Positions 25,724-35,390 are shown, counted from the first letter of the stretch. The stretch is DNA of 64,000 nucleotides from GCA-2706205 sp964215955 (GCA_964215955.1 CAXPDR010000018.1:367551-431550); one strand, 5' to 3'. Numbers and translations are program-made. The notes: generated from the sequence alone by a model not told the origin.

Positions 25724-26422
25724 ATGTTAAAATACCATGACAAACTTATCAAGATTTTAGAGAAATTAAAGCCGAAAATAAGACAAAATATTGACTCAAT
25801 TCTTTCCCAGGGCAATCTCAAAGTTTCATATAAAGAAGACGACTCTGTGGTTACTCAGATCGATTTATTAATTTCTGATATGTTTAAGACAGAGCTTTCT
25901 GAGGTCTTTCCAAATGTTAATTTTTATAGTGAAGAAGATCCTTCTAGGCTCGATTTTCCTCTATTTATGTTAGATCCAGTTGATGGAACTAAAGAGCTGG
26001 CTGCTGGGCGAGATGAGTGGGTTGTTTCATTTGGCCTTTATTTTTCCGATAAATTAAGTGATAAAAGAAACTTTTCTTGGATTTATAATCCGATGAATGG
26101 AATTGAAATTAGTTCTTTAATGAAAATTGATGACTTGAAGGCCGAATATATTGCTCCCTATTTGGTAAGTAGAACTGAGATTAGTGAAGGGATGCATGAC
26201 AAGTTAGATGGAGCTGTGGGAATGGGAAGTATTGCATATAAGCTAGCTCTACTAGCTCTTGGGGCTACTGATGGTGTTATATCTGAAAAGCCAAAGCATA
26301 TTTGGGATATAGCTGCTGGAACTCATATTCTTATTAATTTAGGTTTTACTTGTACTGCAAACGAAAAGCCCTTAGATCATATTCAGATTATTTATGATTC
26401 GCCAATAATCTGGAAAAAATAA
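25724..26422 (+). CDS. Inositol monophosphatase-fold phosphatase, CysQ-like
   Basis: A 232-residue member of the FIG/IMPase superfamily. The metal site is visible as SEEDP (residues 66-70), DPVDGTKEL (DPxDGT with the KE that favours 3'(2'),5'-bisphosphate nucleotidase CysQ) and the C-terminal WDIAAGTHIL. CysQ recycles PAP from sulfate assimilation and other phosphoadenylyl reactions in the cytosol. Substrate cannot be fixed by eye. ATG 25724 fits homologues; a TTG at 25703 is in frame, and no ribosome site is well placed for either. Confidence 0.8.
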   Translation: MLKYHDKLIKILEKLKPKIRQNIDSILSQGNLKVSYKEDDSVVTQIDLLISDMFKTELSEVFPNVNFYSEEDPSRLDFPLFMLDPVDGTKELAAGRDEWVVSFGLYFSDKLSDKRNFSWIYNPMNGIEISSLMKIDDLKAEYIAPYLVSRTEISEGMHDKLDGAVGMGSIAYKLALLALGATDGVISEKPKHIWDIAAGTHILINLGFTCTANEKPLDHIQIIYDSPIIWKK

Positions 26423-26460
26423 TTCAAATCTGAAATAGGTTAAACTATTTTTGTATTTTT

Positions 26461-26477
26461 AGTTAAAGCCTTTAACT
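26461..26477 (+). promoter_or_regulatory. Palindromic operator candidate upstream of the sigma-54 activator gene
   Basis: AGTTAAAG-C-CTTTAACT forms a perfect 17-bp palindrome. A related imperfect palindrome (ATAGGTTAAACTAT, 12 of 14 symmetric positions) lies about 25 bp further upstream. Both share the GTTAAA core and precede the regulator gene by 36 bp or more, as an autoregulatory site might. A short hairpin is an alternative. Confidence 0.4.
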
Positions 26478-26513
26478 TTTCATATTAAAACAAACCTCAC
26501 CTAAGGAGGTTTT

Positions 26514-27437
26514 ATGAACTTTTCAAACTGCTTTAAACTTAAAAAACCAATACTTATTCTAGGAGAGACCGGGACAGGGAAATCTTGTTTAGCTAAATCA
26601 CTTCATACTCAGTATGGTTTTGGATTGAAGTATATTCAGATAAATATTGCTGCCATTAATAAGAATTTATTTGAATCAGAATTATTTGGTCATACTAAAG
26701 GTTCTTTTACAGGTGCTCATGCAGATAAAGAGGGCTTTTGTGAAGCTATTGGAGCAGGGACTCTTTTTATAGATGAAATTGGTGAATTGTCTTTGGAAAC
26801 TCAAGTCAAATTATTAACTCTGTTGGATGAGCGGATTTTTTACAGAGTTGGCTGTACAAAACCTAGAAACTTTAGAGGAAATATAATTTTGGCGACGAAT
26901 ATAGATTTAGCAAAAAAAGTGGAAAGTGGGGAGTTTAGAAAAGATCTGTATTTTAGATTAAGGTTTTATGAAATAAATTTAAGGCCATTAAGATCTCACG
27001 CCTTAATTAAAAAATTAATTTTGGAAGAAATTGAAGATAAGTCTAGTGAGTATAAGAATTTGATCTCTCTTGATAGAGAAAGCTTTGATCTTTTGAGTAA
27101 GTATAAGTGGCCTGGAAATTTTAGAGAGCTCTCCAATACAATAGAATATCTTTATAGCCTAGATAAGATCCTTGTCAAAGTGGAAGATCTTCCGAGCTGG
27201 ATTAAAAATGAAAGACTCGATGCGCAAATTGAGTCCGGAAATTATTATGAATTAGTCGATGAGTTTGAAAGGAATTATTTAAGAGACCTAATGTTTAAAA
27301 CTAAAGGAAAAATAGTTGAGGCTGTTAAATTATCAGGACTTAGTAAGCCGACAATAATTTCAAAATTAAGAAAGTATGATATATCTAGGTTGGACTTTAA
27401 AAATTTAAATTATACAAAAGAGGCCTATGGGTTTTAA
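26514..27437 (+). CDS. Sigma-54-dependent transcriptional activator lacking an N-terminal sensor domain
   Basis: A 307-residue AAA+ enhancer-binding protein that begins directly with the ATPase domain. Walker A GETGTGKS is at residues 17-24. The sigma-54 contact loop is GSFTGA at 63-68 (consensus GAFTGA), and Walker B is TLFIDEIGEL. The C-terminus has a Fis-type helix-turn-helix (KIVEAVKLSGLSKPTIISKL). With no receiver or other regulatory domain, it may be constitutively active or controlled by a partner protein or its own level. The Shine-Dalgarno AAGGAGG sits 4 nt before ATG. The 3' end overlaps rlmE by 11 nt. Confidence 0.92.
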   Translation: MNFSNCFKLKKPILILGETGTGKSCLAKSLHTQYGFGLKYIQINIAAINKNLFESELFGHTKGSFTGAHADKEGFCEAIGAGTLFIDEIGELSLETQVKLLTLLDERIFYRVGCTKPRNFRGNIILATNIDLAKKVESGEFRKDLYFRLRFYEINLRPLRSHALIKKLILEEIEDKSSEYKNLISLDRESFDLLSKYKWPGNFRELSNTIEYLYSLDKILVKVEDLPSWIKNERLDAQIESGNYYELVDEFERNYLRDLMFKTKGKIVEAVKLSGLSKPTIISKLRKYDISRLDFKNLNYTKEAYGF

Positions 27438-28023
27438 GGTTAAAGATCATTATTTTAATAAAGCTAAAAAAGATAATTATTTAGCAAGAAGTATCTATAA
27501 ATTAGAAGAAATAGATAAAAAATACTCTGTGCTTAAAAAAGGTGATCACGTACTTGATTGTGGTTATCACCCTGGATCATGGATTCAGTACACGTCAACT
27601 AAGGTTGGGTCTAGTGGAAATGTTGTAGGTATTGATATCAAAGAAGTAAATACGAAAGTTCAAGCTCTTCCCAATGTAACAGTTTATCAAAAAGATATTA
27701 ATGAGGTAAAGGACTTAGCAGAACTTGGTGTCGATGATAAATTTGATGTTTTGATTTCTGATATGGCTCCAAATACTACTGGCATAAAGTCTGTCGATCA
27801 GGCTAGAAGCCTCCAGTTAGTTGAGATGGTATTTTATCATCTTCCAAATTTTTTAAAAAATAATGGGAATTTTGTAATTAAAGTTTTTGATTCTCATGAA
27901 GCTCAACAATATTTAAGAGATCAGAAATCACTATTTAAAAAATTTCATTTTTTAAAACCCAAATCTACAAGAAGTGTAAGTAAAGAGTTTTTTGTTATTG
28001 GAGTAGGTTTTAAAAATGATTAA
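27427..28023 (+). CDS. rlmE: 23S rRNA 2'-O-ribose U2552 methyltransferase RlmE (FtsJ/RrmJ)
   Basis: A 198-residue SAM-dependent methyltransferase acting on the A-loop of 23S rRNA. Family features are YLARSIYKLEEI near the N-terminus, GDHVLDCGYHPGSW (SAM motif I, Cys-Gly replacing the usual Leu-Gly), SDMAPNTTG (catalytic Asp) and FVIKVFDS (catalytic Lys). The closing KPKSTRSVSKEFFVIGVGFK is also typical. The gene overlaps both neighbours by 8-11 nt. Confidence 0.93.
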   Translation: MGFKVKDHYFNKAKKDNYLARSIYKLEEIDKKYSVLKKGDHVLDCGYHPGSWIQYTSTKVGSSGNVVGIDIKEVNTKVQALPNVTVYQKDINEVKDLAELGVDDKFDVLISDMAPNTTGIKSVDQARSLQLVEMVFYHLPNFLKNNGNFVIKVFDSHEAQQYLRDQKSLFKKFHFLKPKSTRSVSKEFFVIGVGFKND

Positions 28024-29203
28024 ATATATTTTTCTATTATTGCCCACGATGGCGATGGCAAATTTTAATTTCTCAAAAGATTTAAGTCTTAGACCGATTG
28101 ATACTAAAAAGTTTGGTGACCAATTAACATCTACGGTTTTTAATTCTACAGATTGGCCGGAACAAATTAATTTCGAAGACCGAACTTATGATGTCAGTTA
28201 TACATTCAATGATGACCTTACAAAGTATGTAAAAAGAGAACTAAGACGATATCGGTCAGATTATGCCTCAGTAGTAGTCATTGATAATAATACCGGGAAA
28301 GTTTTAACTGCAGTAGATTATACAAGAAATACTAAAAAGTTCGGAAAGAACATTACTTTTTCCACAACAAACCCTGCGGCAAGTATCTTTAAGGTGATTA
28401 CAGCGGCTTCTCTAATCCAAAATGACACAGTAGATGAAGACTCTGAATTTACATATAATGGACGTTCAACGACTCTGTATAAGTATCAGCTAAAGAATAA
28501 GAAAACTCGCTGGACCAGAAGAATACCTTTTGAAAAGGCGTTTGCTTATAGTAATAATGTCGTTTTTGGAAAGGCTGCAATTCAAAATACTAATTACGCT
28601 GAGCTTTCATCTATGGCCCATAAATTTGGGTTCAATAATGACGATGTTTTACAGCTACTTGATTTAGGATCTTCAAAGTTGTTAGATGCAAATACTGAAT
28701 ACAGTTTAGCAGAATTAGCCTCTGGTTTTAATCGTAAAACGATGATGAGTCCTGTTCATGGAGCAGTTATTGCTTCTGTTGTTGCAAATGATGGACTTCT
28801 TAGAAAGCCAACACTTATTGAAAGTGTTGAGGATAGCGAACATCAAAGACAAGTTTGGAAACCAAAGTTTGAAATTGAAAGAGTTCTAAATAAAGAAGAT
28901 AATGAAACTCTGAAAAATATGATGGAGTTAACAGTAAAAAGAGGAACTGCAAGAGGGGCTTTCCGACCTTGGAAAATTAAGAACCTTAAGGGAATTGATA
29001 TTGGTGGTAAGACCGGAACGATTACCGGAGGTCTTCCCTATGGAAAAAGAGATTGGTTTGTTAGCTATGCTGTTCCAAGTGATGAGAATGATAAAGGTAT
29101 TTCAGTTTGCGTCATGATAGTGAATGTTAAAAAATGGTATATAAAATCAACTGTTATGGCCAAGAAAGTAATAAATCATTACTATACTAAGATCAAAAAT
29201 TAA
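28016..29203 (+). CDS. Penicillin-binding transpeptidase-domain protein, secreted
   Basis: A 395-residue protein with a short N-terminal signal (IFLLLPTMAMA). The serine-transpeptidase triad is intact: SxxK as SIFK at residues 123-126, SxN as SNN in FAYSNNVV, and KTG in GGKTGTI (about residue 334). The order and spacing fit a monofunctional PBP transpeptidase, cross-linking peptidoglycan in the periplasm. The long N-terminal dimerisation/pedestal domain of class B enzymes is absent, so it is a minimal form. It is co-oriented with and overlaps rlmE, and lepB follows 12 nt later. Confidence 0.9.
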   Translation: MIKYIFLLLPTMAMANFNFSKDLSLRPIDTKKFGDQLTSTVFNSTDWPEQINFEDRTYDVSYTFNDDLTKYVKRELRRYRSDYASVVVIDNNTGKVLTAVDYTRNTKKFGKNITFSTTNPAASIFKVITAASLIQNDTVDEDSEFTYNGRSTTLYKYQLKNKKTRWTRRIPFEKAFAYSNNVVFGKAAIQNTNYAELSSMAHKFGFNNDDVLQLLDLGSSKLLDANTEYSLAELASGFNRKTMMSPVHGAVIASVVANDGLLRKPTLIESVEDSEHQRQVWKPKFEIERVLNKEDNETLKNMMELTVKRGTARGAFRPWKIKNLKGIDIGGKTGTITGGLPYGKRDWFVSYAVPSDENDKGISVCVMIVNVKKWYIKSTVMAKKVINHYYTKIKN

Positions 29204-29215
29204 TTAGGAATTTAT

Positions 29216-29992
29216 ATGTTTTGGAAAAAAAAGAAAGTAGATGAGCACTTAACAAAAAAAGAAAAATTTAAAAAGGAAGCTAAATCTATATTTTGGATAA
29301 TTCTTTTAGTTATGAGCTTTAGATCAGTTTTCTTTGAGCCATTTAAAATTCCTTCAGGTAGTATGATTCCAACATTGTTGATTGGTGATTTTATACTTGT
29401 TAATAAGTTTGCCTACGGATTTAAAGTACCATTTTCAGATTGGTTTACGGATCCTGTTTATATGACTGGTCCTGATAAGCCAGAGCGTGGAGATGTCATT
29501 GTCTTTAAGTATCCAAAAGATGAGTCTTTGAATTATATCAAGAGAGTGGTTGGTCTACCTGGTGATGTTATCCAAGTTATTGATAAAGTAGTGTATGTAA
29601 ATGATGAGCCAATTAAGGCTGAAGACTTTGATGGAAAGCTTGTTATGGATGATATGGATGAAAAATATAAAAGATTTAATTTTAAATTTTTCAAAACTAA
29701 AACCGGTGAACATACTCACTTAACTCAAGTTCATGAGGATAATGTATTTACTGCTAATTTTCCTGCTGTAAAAGTTCCAGAGGGACATTATTTTGCAATG
29801 GGCGATAATCGTGACTTTTCCGCAGACAGTCGTTCATGGGGTTTTGTACCTTTTGAAAACATTAAGGGTGAAGCAATAATGGTTTGGTTTAGTATGTCTA
29901 TTCCTATGCCTTGGTCACATCCAGATGAGTCTCTAATGTTTAGACCTTGGAGAATTGGGACGATGATTGATGATTCCCCAGGCCTTAATTAA
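29216..29992 (+). CDS. lepB: Signal peptidase I
   Basis: A 258-residue membrane protease that cleaves signal peptides at the periplasmic face. One transmembrane segment spans about residues 24-42. The catalytic Ser is at residue 49 in FKIPSGSMIPT and the catalytic Lys in YIKRVVGLPGD. Box E is MGDNRDFSADSRSWG. All are intact. The 3' end overlaps the convergent mutS2 by 8 nt. Confidence 0.97.
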   Translation: MFWKKKKVDEHLTKKEKFKKEAKSIFWIILLVMSFRSVFFEPFKIPSGSMIPTLLIGDFILVNKFAYGFKVPFSDWFTDPVYMTGPDKPERGDVIVFKYPKDESLNYIKRVVGLPGDVIQVIDKVVYVNDEPIKAEDFDGKLVMDDMDEKYKRFNFKFFKTKTGEHTHLTQVHEDNVFTANFPAVKVPEGHYFAMGDNRDFSADSRSWGFVPFENIKGEAIMVWFSMSIPMPWSHPDESLMFRPWRIGTMIDDSPGLN

Positions 29993-32342
29993 GTGCTAAT
30001 CTAGTTTCTCCATCATTGCCTGAATTATCTTTTAGAATTTGGATATCCTTTTGTCCTTTTACAAATTGTCTCAACCAATTTTTAAGGACTCCAGTTCCAT
30101 GTCCGTGAATAATGGTTACAAATGGCACATCTCCCAAGAATAAGTCAGATATTATGTCTTCAACTAAGGACTGAAACTCTTCAAGTCTCATTCCTCTGCA
30201 ATCATATTCTATTTGAGAGGATCTTGATTTAGATACTCCGGCAGATTGAATAACTTCTTTGGTATTTGTCTGATTTGCTACACGTAAAGATTTAAGAGGG
30301 ACTTTCATTGAAAATGCTCCAGTTCCGATGTGAGCATTTGCTTTATCTACTTTTTTTACTAAAACAGTTTTTTGAATGGTTAAACAGAAATATTCTTTAC
30401 CTGCCTCAATAATTTTCGGAGTAGAAAGGTTGGCGTATTTTTTCTCAGGACTTTCAATTTGTTCAGGTCTTTGAAACTTTTTAAGCTCATGTTTCATTTC
30501 CGAACCGTGCTTATCAAGTTGTTTAGTCTTTTGAATATTTCCTCGTTTGGTTTCTCTTAGAATATATTCAGCCTTATCAATTATTTTTTTTAGTTTCTTT
30601 TCAGTAGACTCTACTCGTTCTTCAATTTTAAGCTTTATAACACCTTCCATTGATGCTTTTTGATTTTTAAGTTGTTGATTTAAATTTTTATTCTCTTTTA
30701 GTGTTTTGTTAAGTTGATGTTCTTTTTCACTAATTGATTCTAATAGTTTTTCATAATGAATAACTTTATTATCTAAAAACTGAAGAGCATTATCATAAAC
30801 ATTCTCAAATCTAGGATTATTGGTCGTCAGAGATTTAAAAATTCTTAAGGCATGGGAACTACCAGGAGATCCGTAATGAAGTGTATAAGTGGGAGAGTTA
30901 TTATCTGTATCAAAGCCAACATGCGCCGAAATGTAGTCTTCATCCTGATGAAGAATGGTTTTTAAAGTTTGATGGTGAGAAGACACAACTAAGTGGACTT
31001 TTGTAGTTAAGTGCAATTTTTTAAACAAAGCAATAGCAAGTGCAGATGCCTCTTCGGATGAAGTTGAATTAAAAATTTCATCAATAAGTATAAGGTTAGT
31101 ACTTCCAAGATGTTCAAATAATTCAGTGTAGTTCTTAACTTCTGCAGAAAAAGAACTAAGACCAGAATTTAAATCCTGACCATCGTTTCCGAAATAAAAA
31201 ACTTTGCTATAAATAGGCAATTGAGCTTCATCGCAGGGTATGAATAGGCCATGTCTTAAAAAAAGTTGGCAAAGGGCTAAAGTTTTTAAAGTCGCTGTTT
31301 TACCACCGGTATTGGGACCAGAAATAATTAGACCATTATTTTCTTTTGAAATAAAAATGTCGTTTTTAATAGGATTCTTAATGAGTGGATGGAAAGCATT
31401 AATTAATTTTATTTCTGGTTCGCTTGAAATTTCTGGATAAGTTAGGTTCAGTGCTTTGGCAAATTTGGCACGACTATTATATTCATCTAAAAATTTTAAC
31501 AAATTAAATGTTTCAGAGATTTCTTTTAAAAAATGTTTTAATTTTTGTGTATACTCCAACTCTAATTTAGATAATATTGTTTGTATCTGAAAGACTAGTT
31601 GTAATCTTTCATAATTTAGCTGAGATATAGAATTTGGTTCAATATAGAGTGTGTTTCCTGACTCTGATCTTGAAATAATTTGTCCTAAGCTTCCTTGGTA
31701 GGAGTCACTTCTTAACGGAATGACATAGCGGTCATTAATTATATCAATAGTTGCAAATTGAATTTTCTTTTGCATTTGAGAATCTGTTAGTAGCCCTTCA
31801 ATTCTAGATCGAATATTAGACTCAAGTTGAAGTCTTTTCTCGTAAAGAGGCCTTAATATCGGATGTTTAGCTAAATCAACTTCTCCATCTTTACTCACAA
31901 ACCTTCTAAACTCTGTCTGTACATTTTTTTGAAATTCCCTTTTAAATTTATGGAAATCTTTAGCAACTTCAATTTCTGGCAAATAGTTTTGACATATTTT
32001 AAAATGAGTAAGATAGAATTCAAGTGTTTTAATTGTTTCATTGATTTCACTAAAATCTAAAGCTTTTTCTTTTTGAATATTATTTAATGTTTGATCAAAG
32101 TTTAAATCTGAATGAATGCTGGTAATATCCATAATAAAACTATTGAAATCTTGCTCATAAAGAAATTCATAAAAATTGTGGGTTTGGATGAGCTTAGTCT
32201 GAATTTCAGAAGTTTCTTCAAGATAATTCAAAATACTTTTGAAGTTAAATGTAAAATGAACCTGCTCTTTTAAAAGAGACTTTATGGTATTCCATTCAAT
32301 TTGTTGCAGAACCTGTTCATTATTGTGTATATTTTGATCCAT
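29985..32342 (-). CDS. mutS2: Endonuclease MutS2 (MutS-like ATPase with Smr domain)
   Basis: A 785-residue protein. The MutS-type core (lever/clamp, about 150-300) leads to Walker A GPNTGGKT near residue 342, then LSSFSAEVKNY and LILIDEIFNSTSSEEA (Walker B), with an HHQTLK switch. A coiled coil spans about 510-610. The C-terminal Smr nuclease domain shows YDCRGMRLEE and IIHGHGTGVLKNWLR. MutS2 limits recombination in some bacteria and in others rescues collided ribosomes. Its ATG overlaps the ATG of the divergent gene in a single CATG. Confidence 0.95.
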   Translation of the reverse strand: MDQNIHNNEQVLQQIEWNTIKSLLKEQVHFTFNFKSILNYLEETSEIQTKLIQTHNFYEFLYEQDFNSFIMDITSIHSDLNFDQTLNNIQKEKALDFSEINETIKTLEFYLTHFKICQNYLPEIEVAKDFHKFKREFQKNVQTEFRRFVSKDGEVDLAKHPILRPLYEKRLQLESNIRSRIEGLLTDSQMQKKIQFATIDIINDRYVIPLRSDSYQGSLGQIISRSESGNTLYIEPNSISQLNYERLQLVFQIQTILSKLELEYTQKLKHFLKEISETFNLLKFLDEYNSRAKFAKALNLTYPEISSEPEIKLINAFHPLIKNPIKNDIFISKENNGLIISGPNTGGKTATLKTLALCQLFLRHGLFIPCDEAQLPIYSKVFYFGNDGQDLNSGLSSFSAEVKNYTELFEHLGSTNLILIDEIFNSTSSEEASALAIALFKKLHLTTKVHLVVSSHHQTLKTILHQDEDYISAHVGFDTDNNSPTYTLHYGSPGSSHALRIFKSLTTNNPRFENVYDNALQFLDNKVIHYEKLLESISEKEHQLNKTLKENKNLNQQLKNQKASMEGVIKLKIEERVESTEKKLKKIIDKAEYILRETKRGNIQKTKQLDKHGSEMKHELKKFQRPEQIESPEKKYANLSTPKIIEAGKEYFCLTIQKTVLVKKVDKANAHIGTGAFSMKVPLKSLRVANQTNTKEVIQSAGVSKSRSSQIEYDCRGMRLEEFQSLVEDIISDLFLGDVPFVTIIHGHGTGVLKNWLRQFVKGQKDIQILKDNSGNDGETRLALN

Positions 32343-33660
32343 GATTCAATCCTATAACCAATTACAATATCAAATTAATCAAGTGAATGATACCATTAAC
32401 GATAATGTTTATCTTCAGAAAATTTATAGTTCTTCTTATTTTATATGTTTTACGATGAGACTTATTGGGGAGTCAAAATATCTTTACATAGGAAGAGGGA
32501 GTGGATATGAAGGTGTGTGGTGTGATGGAGCGCGAGTTGAAAGCTTTCTAAGAAAGAGAGATAAGTTTTTAGAATATATCCGAAGGCACCTTTCCTCAAC
32601 AATGATTAAGAGTATGACTATAGATGAGTCTGACCGGATTTTTTCAATTGATTACGCAAAATGGGGGAGAATTAACAAATTTACATTTTTTTATAATGCG
32701 CGAAACTTATATTTTGCAAACTTTTTTTTCGATCCTGATAAAGGCACAACTAGGTTGTTCAAAAGTTGGACGATGAAAACAGAGGATGCTAAAAGCTTTT
32801 CATTCGATATTTTTGACGACGTTGGTCGATCTCAATTGGATAAATCGAATTTAAATTTGGAAATATCCCCACTTAAGTCCTTATTAGCAAAGGAAAAGAG
32901 AAGTGCAATGACAGGAGCTTCAGGTGGAAAATCAAAAAAATTTTTAAATCGTAAAAAAAGAAGGATTTTAGAAGACCTTAATAAGGTCAATACAATTAGT
33001 AAGCTAAAAGAAATGACAGAAGCTGAAGACTTAACTCGCTTACCAATGAAGAATAAAATCGATGGTGTGAAATTAAATTTTAAATTTAAGGATCATTATA
33101 AGCGACGAGATGAAGTTTTTACTAAAATCAAAAAGCTTAATAAGGCTAAAAAAATCTTAGACTTGAGGTTAAAAGATACAGAAGAAAGTTTAAGCACATT
33201 TAAGAATATCTCTTTGGAAAATAATTTACGTCCAATTGCTCCAGTTTGGAAAACTCAAAAAAATACTAAAACAACAACTGTTTCGAATGAAAAAAATTAT
33301 AAGGTAATAAGTGGGGAAATCTGTCAGTTAGGCATTGGTACTACGGCCCAAGGTAATGATCAGTTGCGATCAGAATGGGCAAAAAAAACCGATTATTGGT
33401 TTCATTTAGATGGAGATAAAAGTCCGCATATAATAGCTAGGATAGACGGAAATGTATTAACTCCGGAAATAATCAATCTCGCAGCATCAGCATTAGCCGA
33501 GTACAGTCAGTTTGATTATGAGGAGGTAAATTTAATTTATACCCAAGTTAAGAACTTAAAAGGTGTCAAAGGTAGTGCAGGTAAGGTTATTTTCAAAAAA
33601 GAAAAGCGTATTAGAAGTCTGGTTAATAAAAACTGGCTTGATTTGTTTTCTGTTGATTAA
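32341..33660 (+). CDS. NFACT-family protein (RqcH/Tae2-like), short form
   Basis: A 439-residue protein. N-terminal NFACT-N-like region with ICFTMRLIGESKYLYIGRG; a basic, helical middle part (about 190-310) corresponds to the coiled-coil section; the C-terminal NFACT-R domain is shown by RSEWAKKTDYWFHLDGDKSP and a following HIIARIDG and VNLIYTQVKNLKGVKGSAGK. NFACT proteins of the RqcH type add C-terminal Ala tails to stalled nascent chains. At 439 residues it is shorter than the usual 550 or so, and N-terminal motifs are weak, so activity is uncertain. The partner across the divergent start is MutS2, which is also linked to stalled ribosomes in some bacteria. Confidence 0.8.
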   Translation: MIQSYNQLQYQINQVNDTINDNVYLQKIYSSSYFICFTMRLIGESKYLYIGRGSGYEGVWCDGARVESFLRKRDKFLEYIRRHLSSTMIKSMTIDESDRIFSIDYAKWGRINKFTFFYNARNLYFANFFFDPDKGTTRLFKSWTMKTEDAKSFSFDIFDDVGRSQLDKSNLNLEISPLKSLLAKEKRSAMTGASGGKSKKFLNRKKRRILEDLNKVNTISKLKEMTEAEDLTRLPMKNKIDGVKLNFKFKDHYKRRDEVFTKIKKLNKAKKILDLRLKDTEESLSTFKNISLENNLRPIAPVWKTQKNTKTTTVSNEKNYKVISGEICQLGIGTTAQGNDQLRSEWAKKTDYWFHLDGDKSPHIIARIDGNVLTPEIINLAASALAEYSQFDYEEVNLIYTQVKNLKGVKGSAGKVIFKKEKRIRSLVNKNWLDLFSVD

Positions 33661-34339
33661 TTCCTCAACTTCTTTTGCTAGGTTACCCGACTTTCAAGTT
33701 AGGATATATAACCCCCTGATTTCAAAGAATATTTCATTTGTGTTGGAATTGGATAAATTATCCGAACTATTTAGTGAAAACCTCAATAAAGATTTTAGCA
33801 GCATTGAGGTAACTTATAAAAAGAATAATGTTCAATTTGATACAACCAATTTGAATTTAGATTCTCATATTGATGAGATCTTAAGGGAAAATATTCGATC
33901 CAAGGCAGAGATTATAGTTGGTACCAGTTTAAAAAATTGGCTAAAAGATTATACTTTTATAGAAGAAAGTGGTGGTTGGTATATTTATGAAAGTTCTGTT
34001 GGACTGTTAGATAATAAAAAAATAAAAATAAGGTTTTTAAAAAATAAAATTTCACTTATTGAAATCACTCCTATTGGTACAAAGAGAACTGAATATCAGT
34101 ACAAAAAATATGATTGGAGTGAAAAGCTAGTGCTTGATAAGGTGGAAAAAACCTTCATTGATGGATCTCAAAAAAACAGTGTGACGACTAGCTTAGGTTA
34201 TTCCTTAGTTAATAAGTTATATATTGTAGATGAAATTAAACAAGTGACAAAGCAAGCCATCGGGGAAGCACAAGGTCAAGTATTCAAAAGAGAAATAATT
34301 GAGATATATAGAGTAAAAAATGTTTCATTTTTAAAATAA
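33563..34339 (+). CDS. Exported protein of unknown function
   Basis: Not recognised. The frame runs 258 codons from GTG 33563; a hydrophobic segment (about residues 20-40, LIKTGLICFLLINSSTSFA) has an AFA-like cleavage site, so the mature protein starts near residue 40 and is periplasmic. The true start is unclear: GTG 33563, GTG 33575 or TTG 33638 are possible, and the first two overlap the NFACT gene by 98 or 86 nt. The mature part has mixed charge with repeated Lys/Asn and no cysteine. It reads into the gap before moxR. Confidence 0.6.
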   Translation: MSKVVQVRLFSKKKSVLEVWLIKTGLICFLLINSSTSFARLPDFQVRIYNPLISKNISFVLELDKLSELFSENLNKDFSSIEVTYKKNNVQFDTTNLNLDSHIDEILRENIRSKAEIIVGTSLKNWLKDYTFIEESGGWYIYESSVGLLDNKKIKIRFLKNKISLIEITPIGTKRTEYQYKKYDWSEKLVLDKVEKTFIDGSQKNSVTTSLGYSLVNKLYIVDEIKQVTKQAIGEAQGQVFKREIIEIYRVKNVSFLK

Positions 34340-34442
34340 TAACCAATTAGGTTTGTCAGTTAAAAAATACTGTTCCATATTTTTATCCAAGGTTATAATA
34401 GTATGCTGAAAATATTCTAATGTAGATACTGGAGAACTTGTT

Positions 34443-35390
34443 ATGAGTGATATTAGAGAAAAAGTAAATGAAGTTTTAAGCTCAGCAAAGAGCGTCGTTT
34501 TTGGACAAGATAATATGTTAGAAGCAATCGTTGCTGCCCTAATTTGCGAAGGTCATTTGTTAATTGAGGGAATGCCAGGTTTAGGAAAAACATTAAGTGT
34601 TTCAACAATGAGTAAACTTTGTGATTTGGATTTTAAAAGAGTTCAGTTTACACCAGACTTATTACCTAGTGATCTTATTGGGACAATGATTTATAACCAA
34701 AAGAAAGAAGAGTTTTCTACTAAGTTTGGACCAATCTTTACACAATTAGTTCTTGCAGATGAGATCAATAGATCTCCAGCAAAAGTTCAAGCAGCCTTAC
34801 TGGAAGCAATGGCTGAAAAGCAAGTAACGATTGGAGATAAAAGTTTTAAATTAGAAAGTCCTTTTGTCGTTCTAGCTACTCAAAACCCAATTGAACAGGA
34901 AGGAACTTATAACCTTCCAGAAGCCCAGTTAGATAGATTTATGATGAAAGTTCATGTCGGTTATCCTGACTTCGAAGCTGAAAAATCAATTTTAGATTTA
35001 AAACTACAATCGCTAGAAGAGTTAAAACCTATTATGAATAAATCTATTTTGGGAGATCTAAAATCTGAAGTTGAACAAGTTTATGTTGACGATAAGATTA
35101 AAGATCTTATTATCAAAATAGTCCATGCTACAAGGCCAGGTAACAAACACTTTTTGGCAAAGTATGATGGTGCAATTATGGCAGGAGCATCTCCGAGAGC
35201 AGCAATTTGGCTTCATAAAATATCAAAATTTAAAGCTTTTATGGATGGAAAGGATTTCGTGTCACCAGATCATATCATGAGTATTATAAAACCAATCCTG
35301 GGACATAGAGTCTTACTTTCTTATGAAGCAATCATTGATAAGATTGATGTTAGGGATGTTGTATATGATATAGCAAGTGAGTCCTTGTAA
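34443..35390 (+). CDS. moxR: MoxR-family AAA+ ATPase
   Basis: A 315-residue chaperone-like ATPase. Walker A is EGMPGLGKT, the loop FTPDLLPSDLIG follows, Walker B is LVLADEINRSPAKVQ, and sensor regions ATQNPIEQEGTYNLPEAQLD and the GASPRAAIW sensor-2 segment are all present. MoxR proteins work with VWA-domain partners to insert metals or fold complexes. It opens the Bat-type operon and ends one base before the DUF58 gene. A TATAAT-like box lies at 34394-34399 in the leader. Confidence 0.95.
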   Translation: MSDIREKVNEVLSSAKSVVFGQDNMLEAIVAALICEGHLLIEGMPGLGKTLSVSTMSKLCDLDFKRVQFTPDLLPSDLIGTMIYNQKKEEFSTKFGPIFTQLVLADEINRSPAKVQAALLEAMAEKQVTIGDKSFKLESPFVVLATQNPIEQEGTYNLPEAQLDRFMMKVHVGYPDFEAEKSILDLKLQSLEELKPIMNKSILGDLKSEVEQVYVDDKIKDLIIKIVHATRPGNKHFLAKYDGAIMAGASPRAAIWLHKISKFKAFMDGKDFVSPDHIMSIIKPILGHRVLLSYEAIIDKIDVRDVVYDIASESL

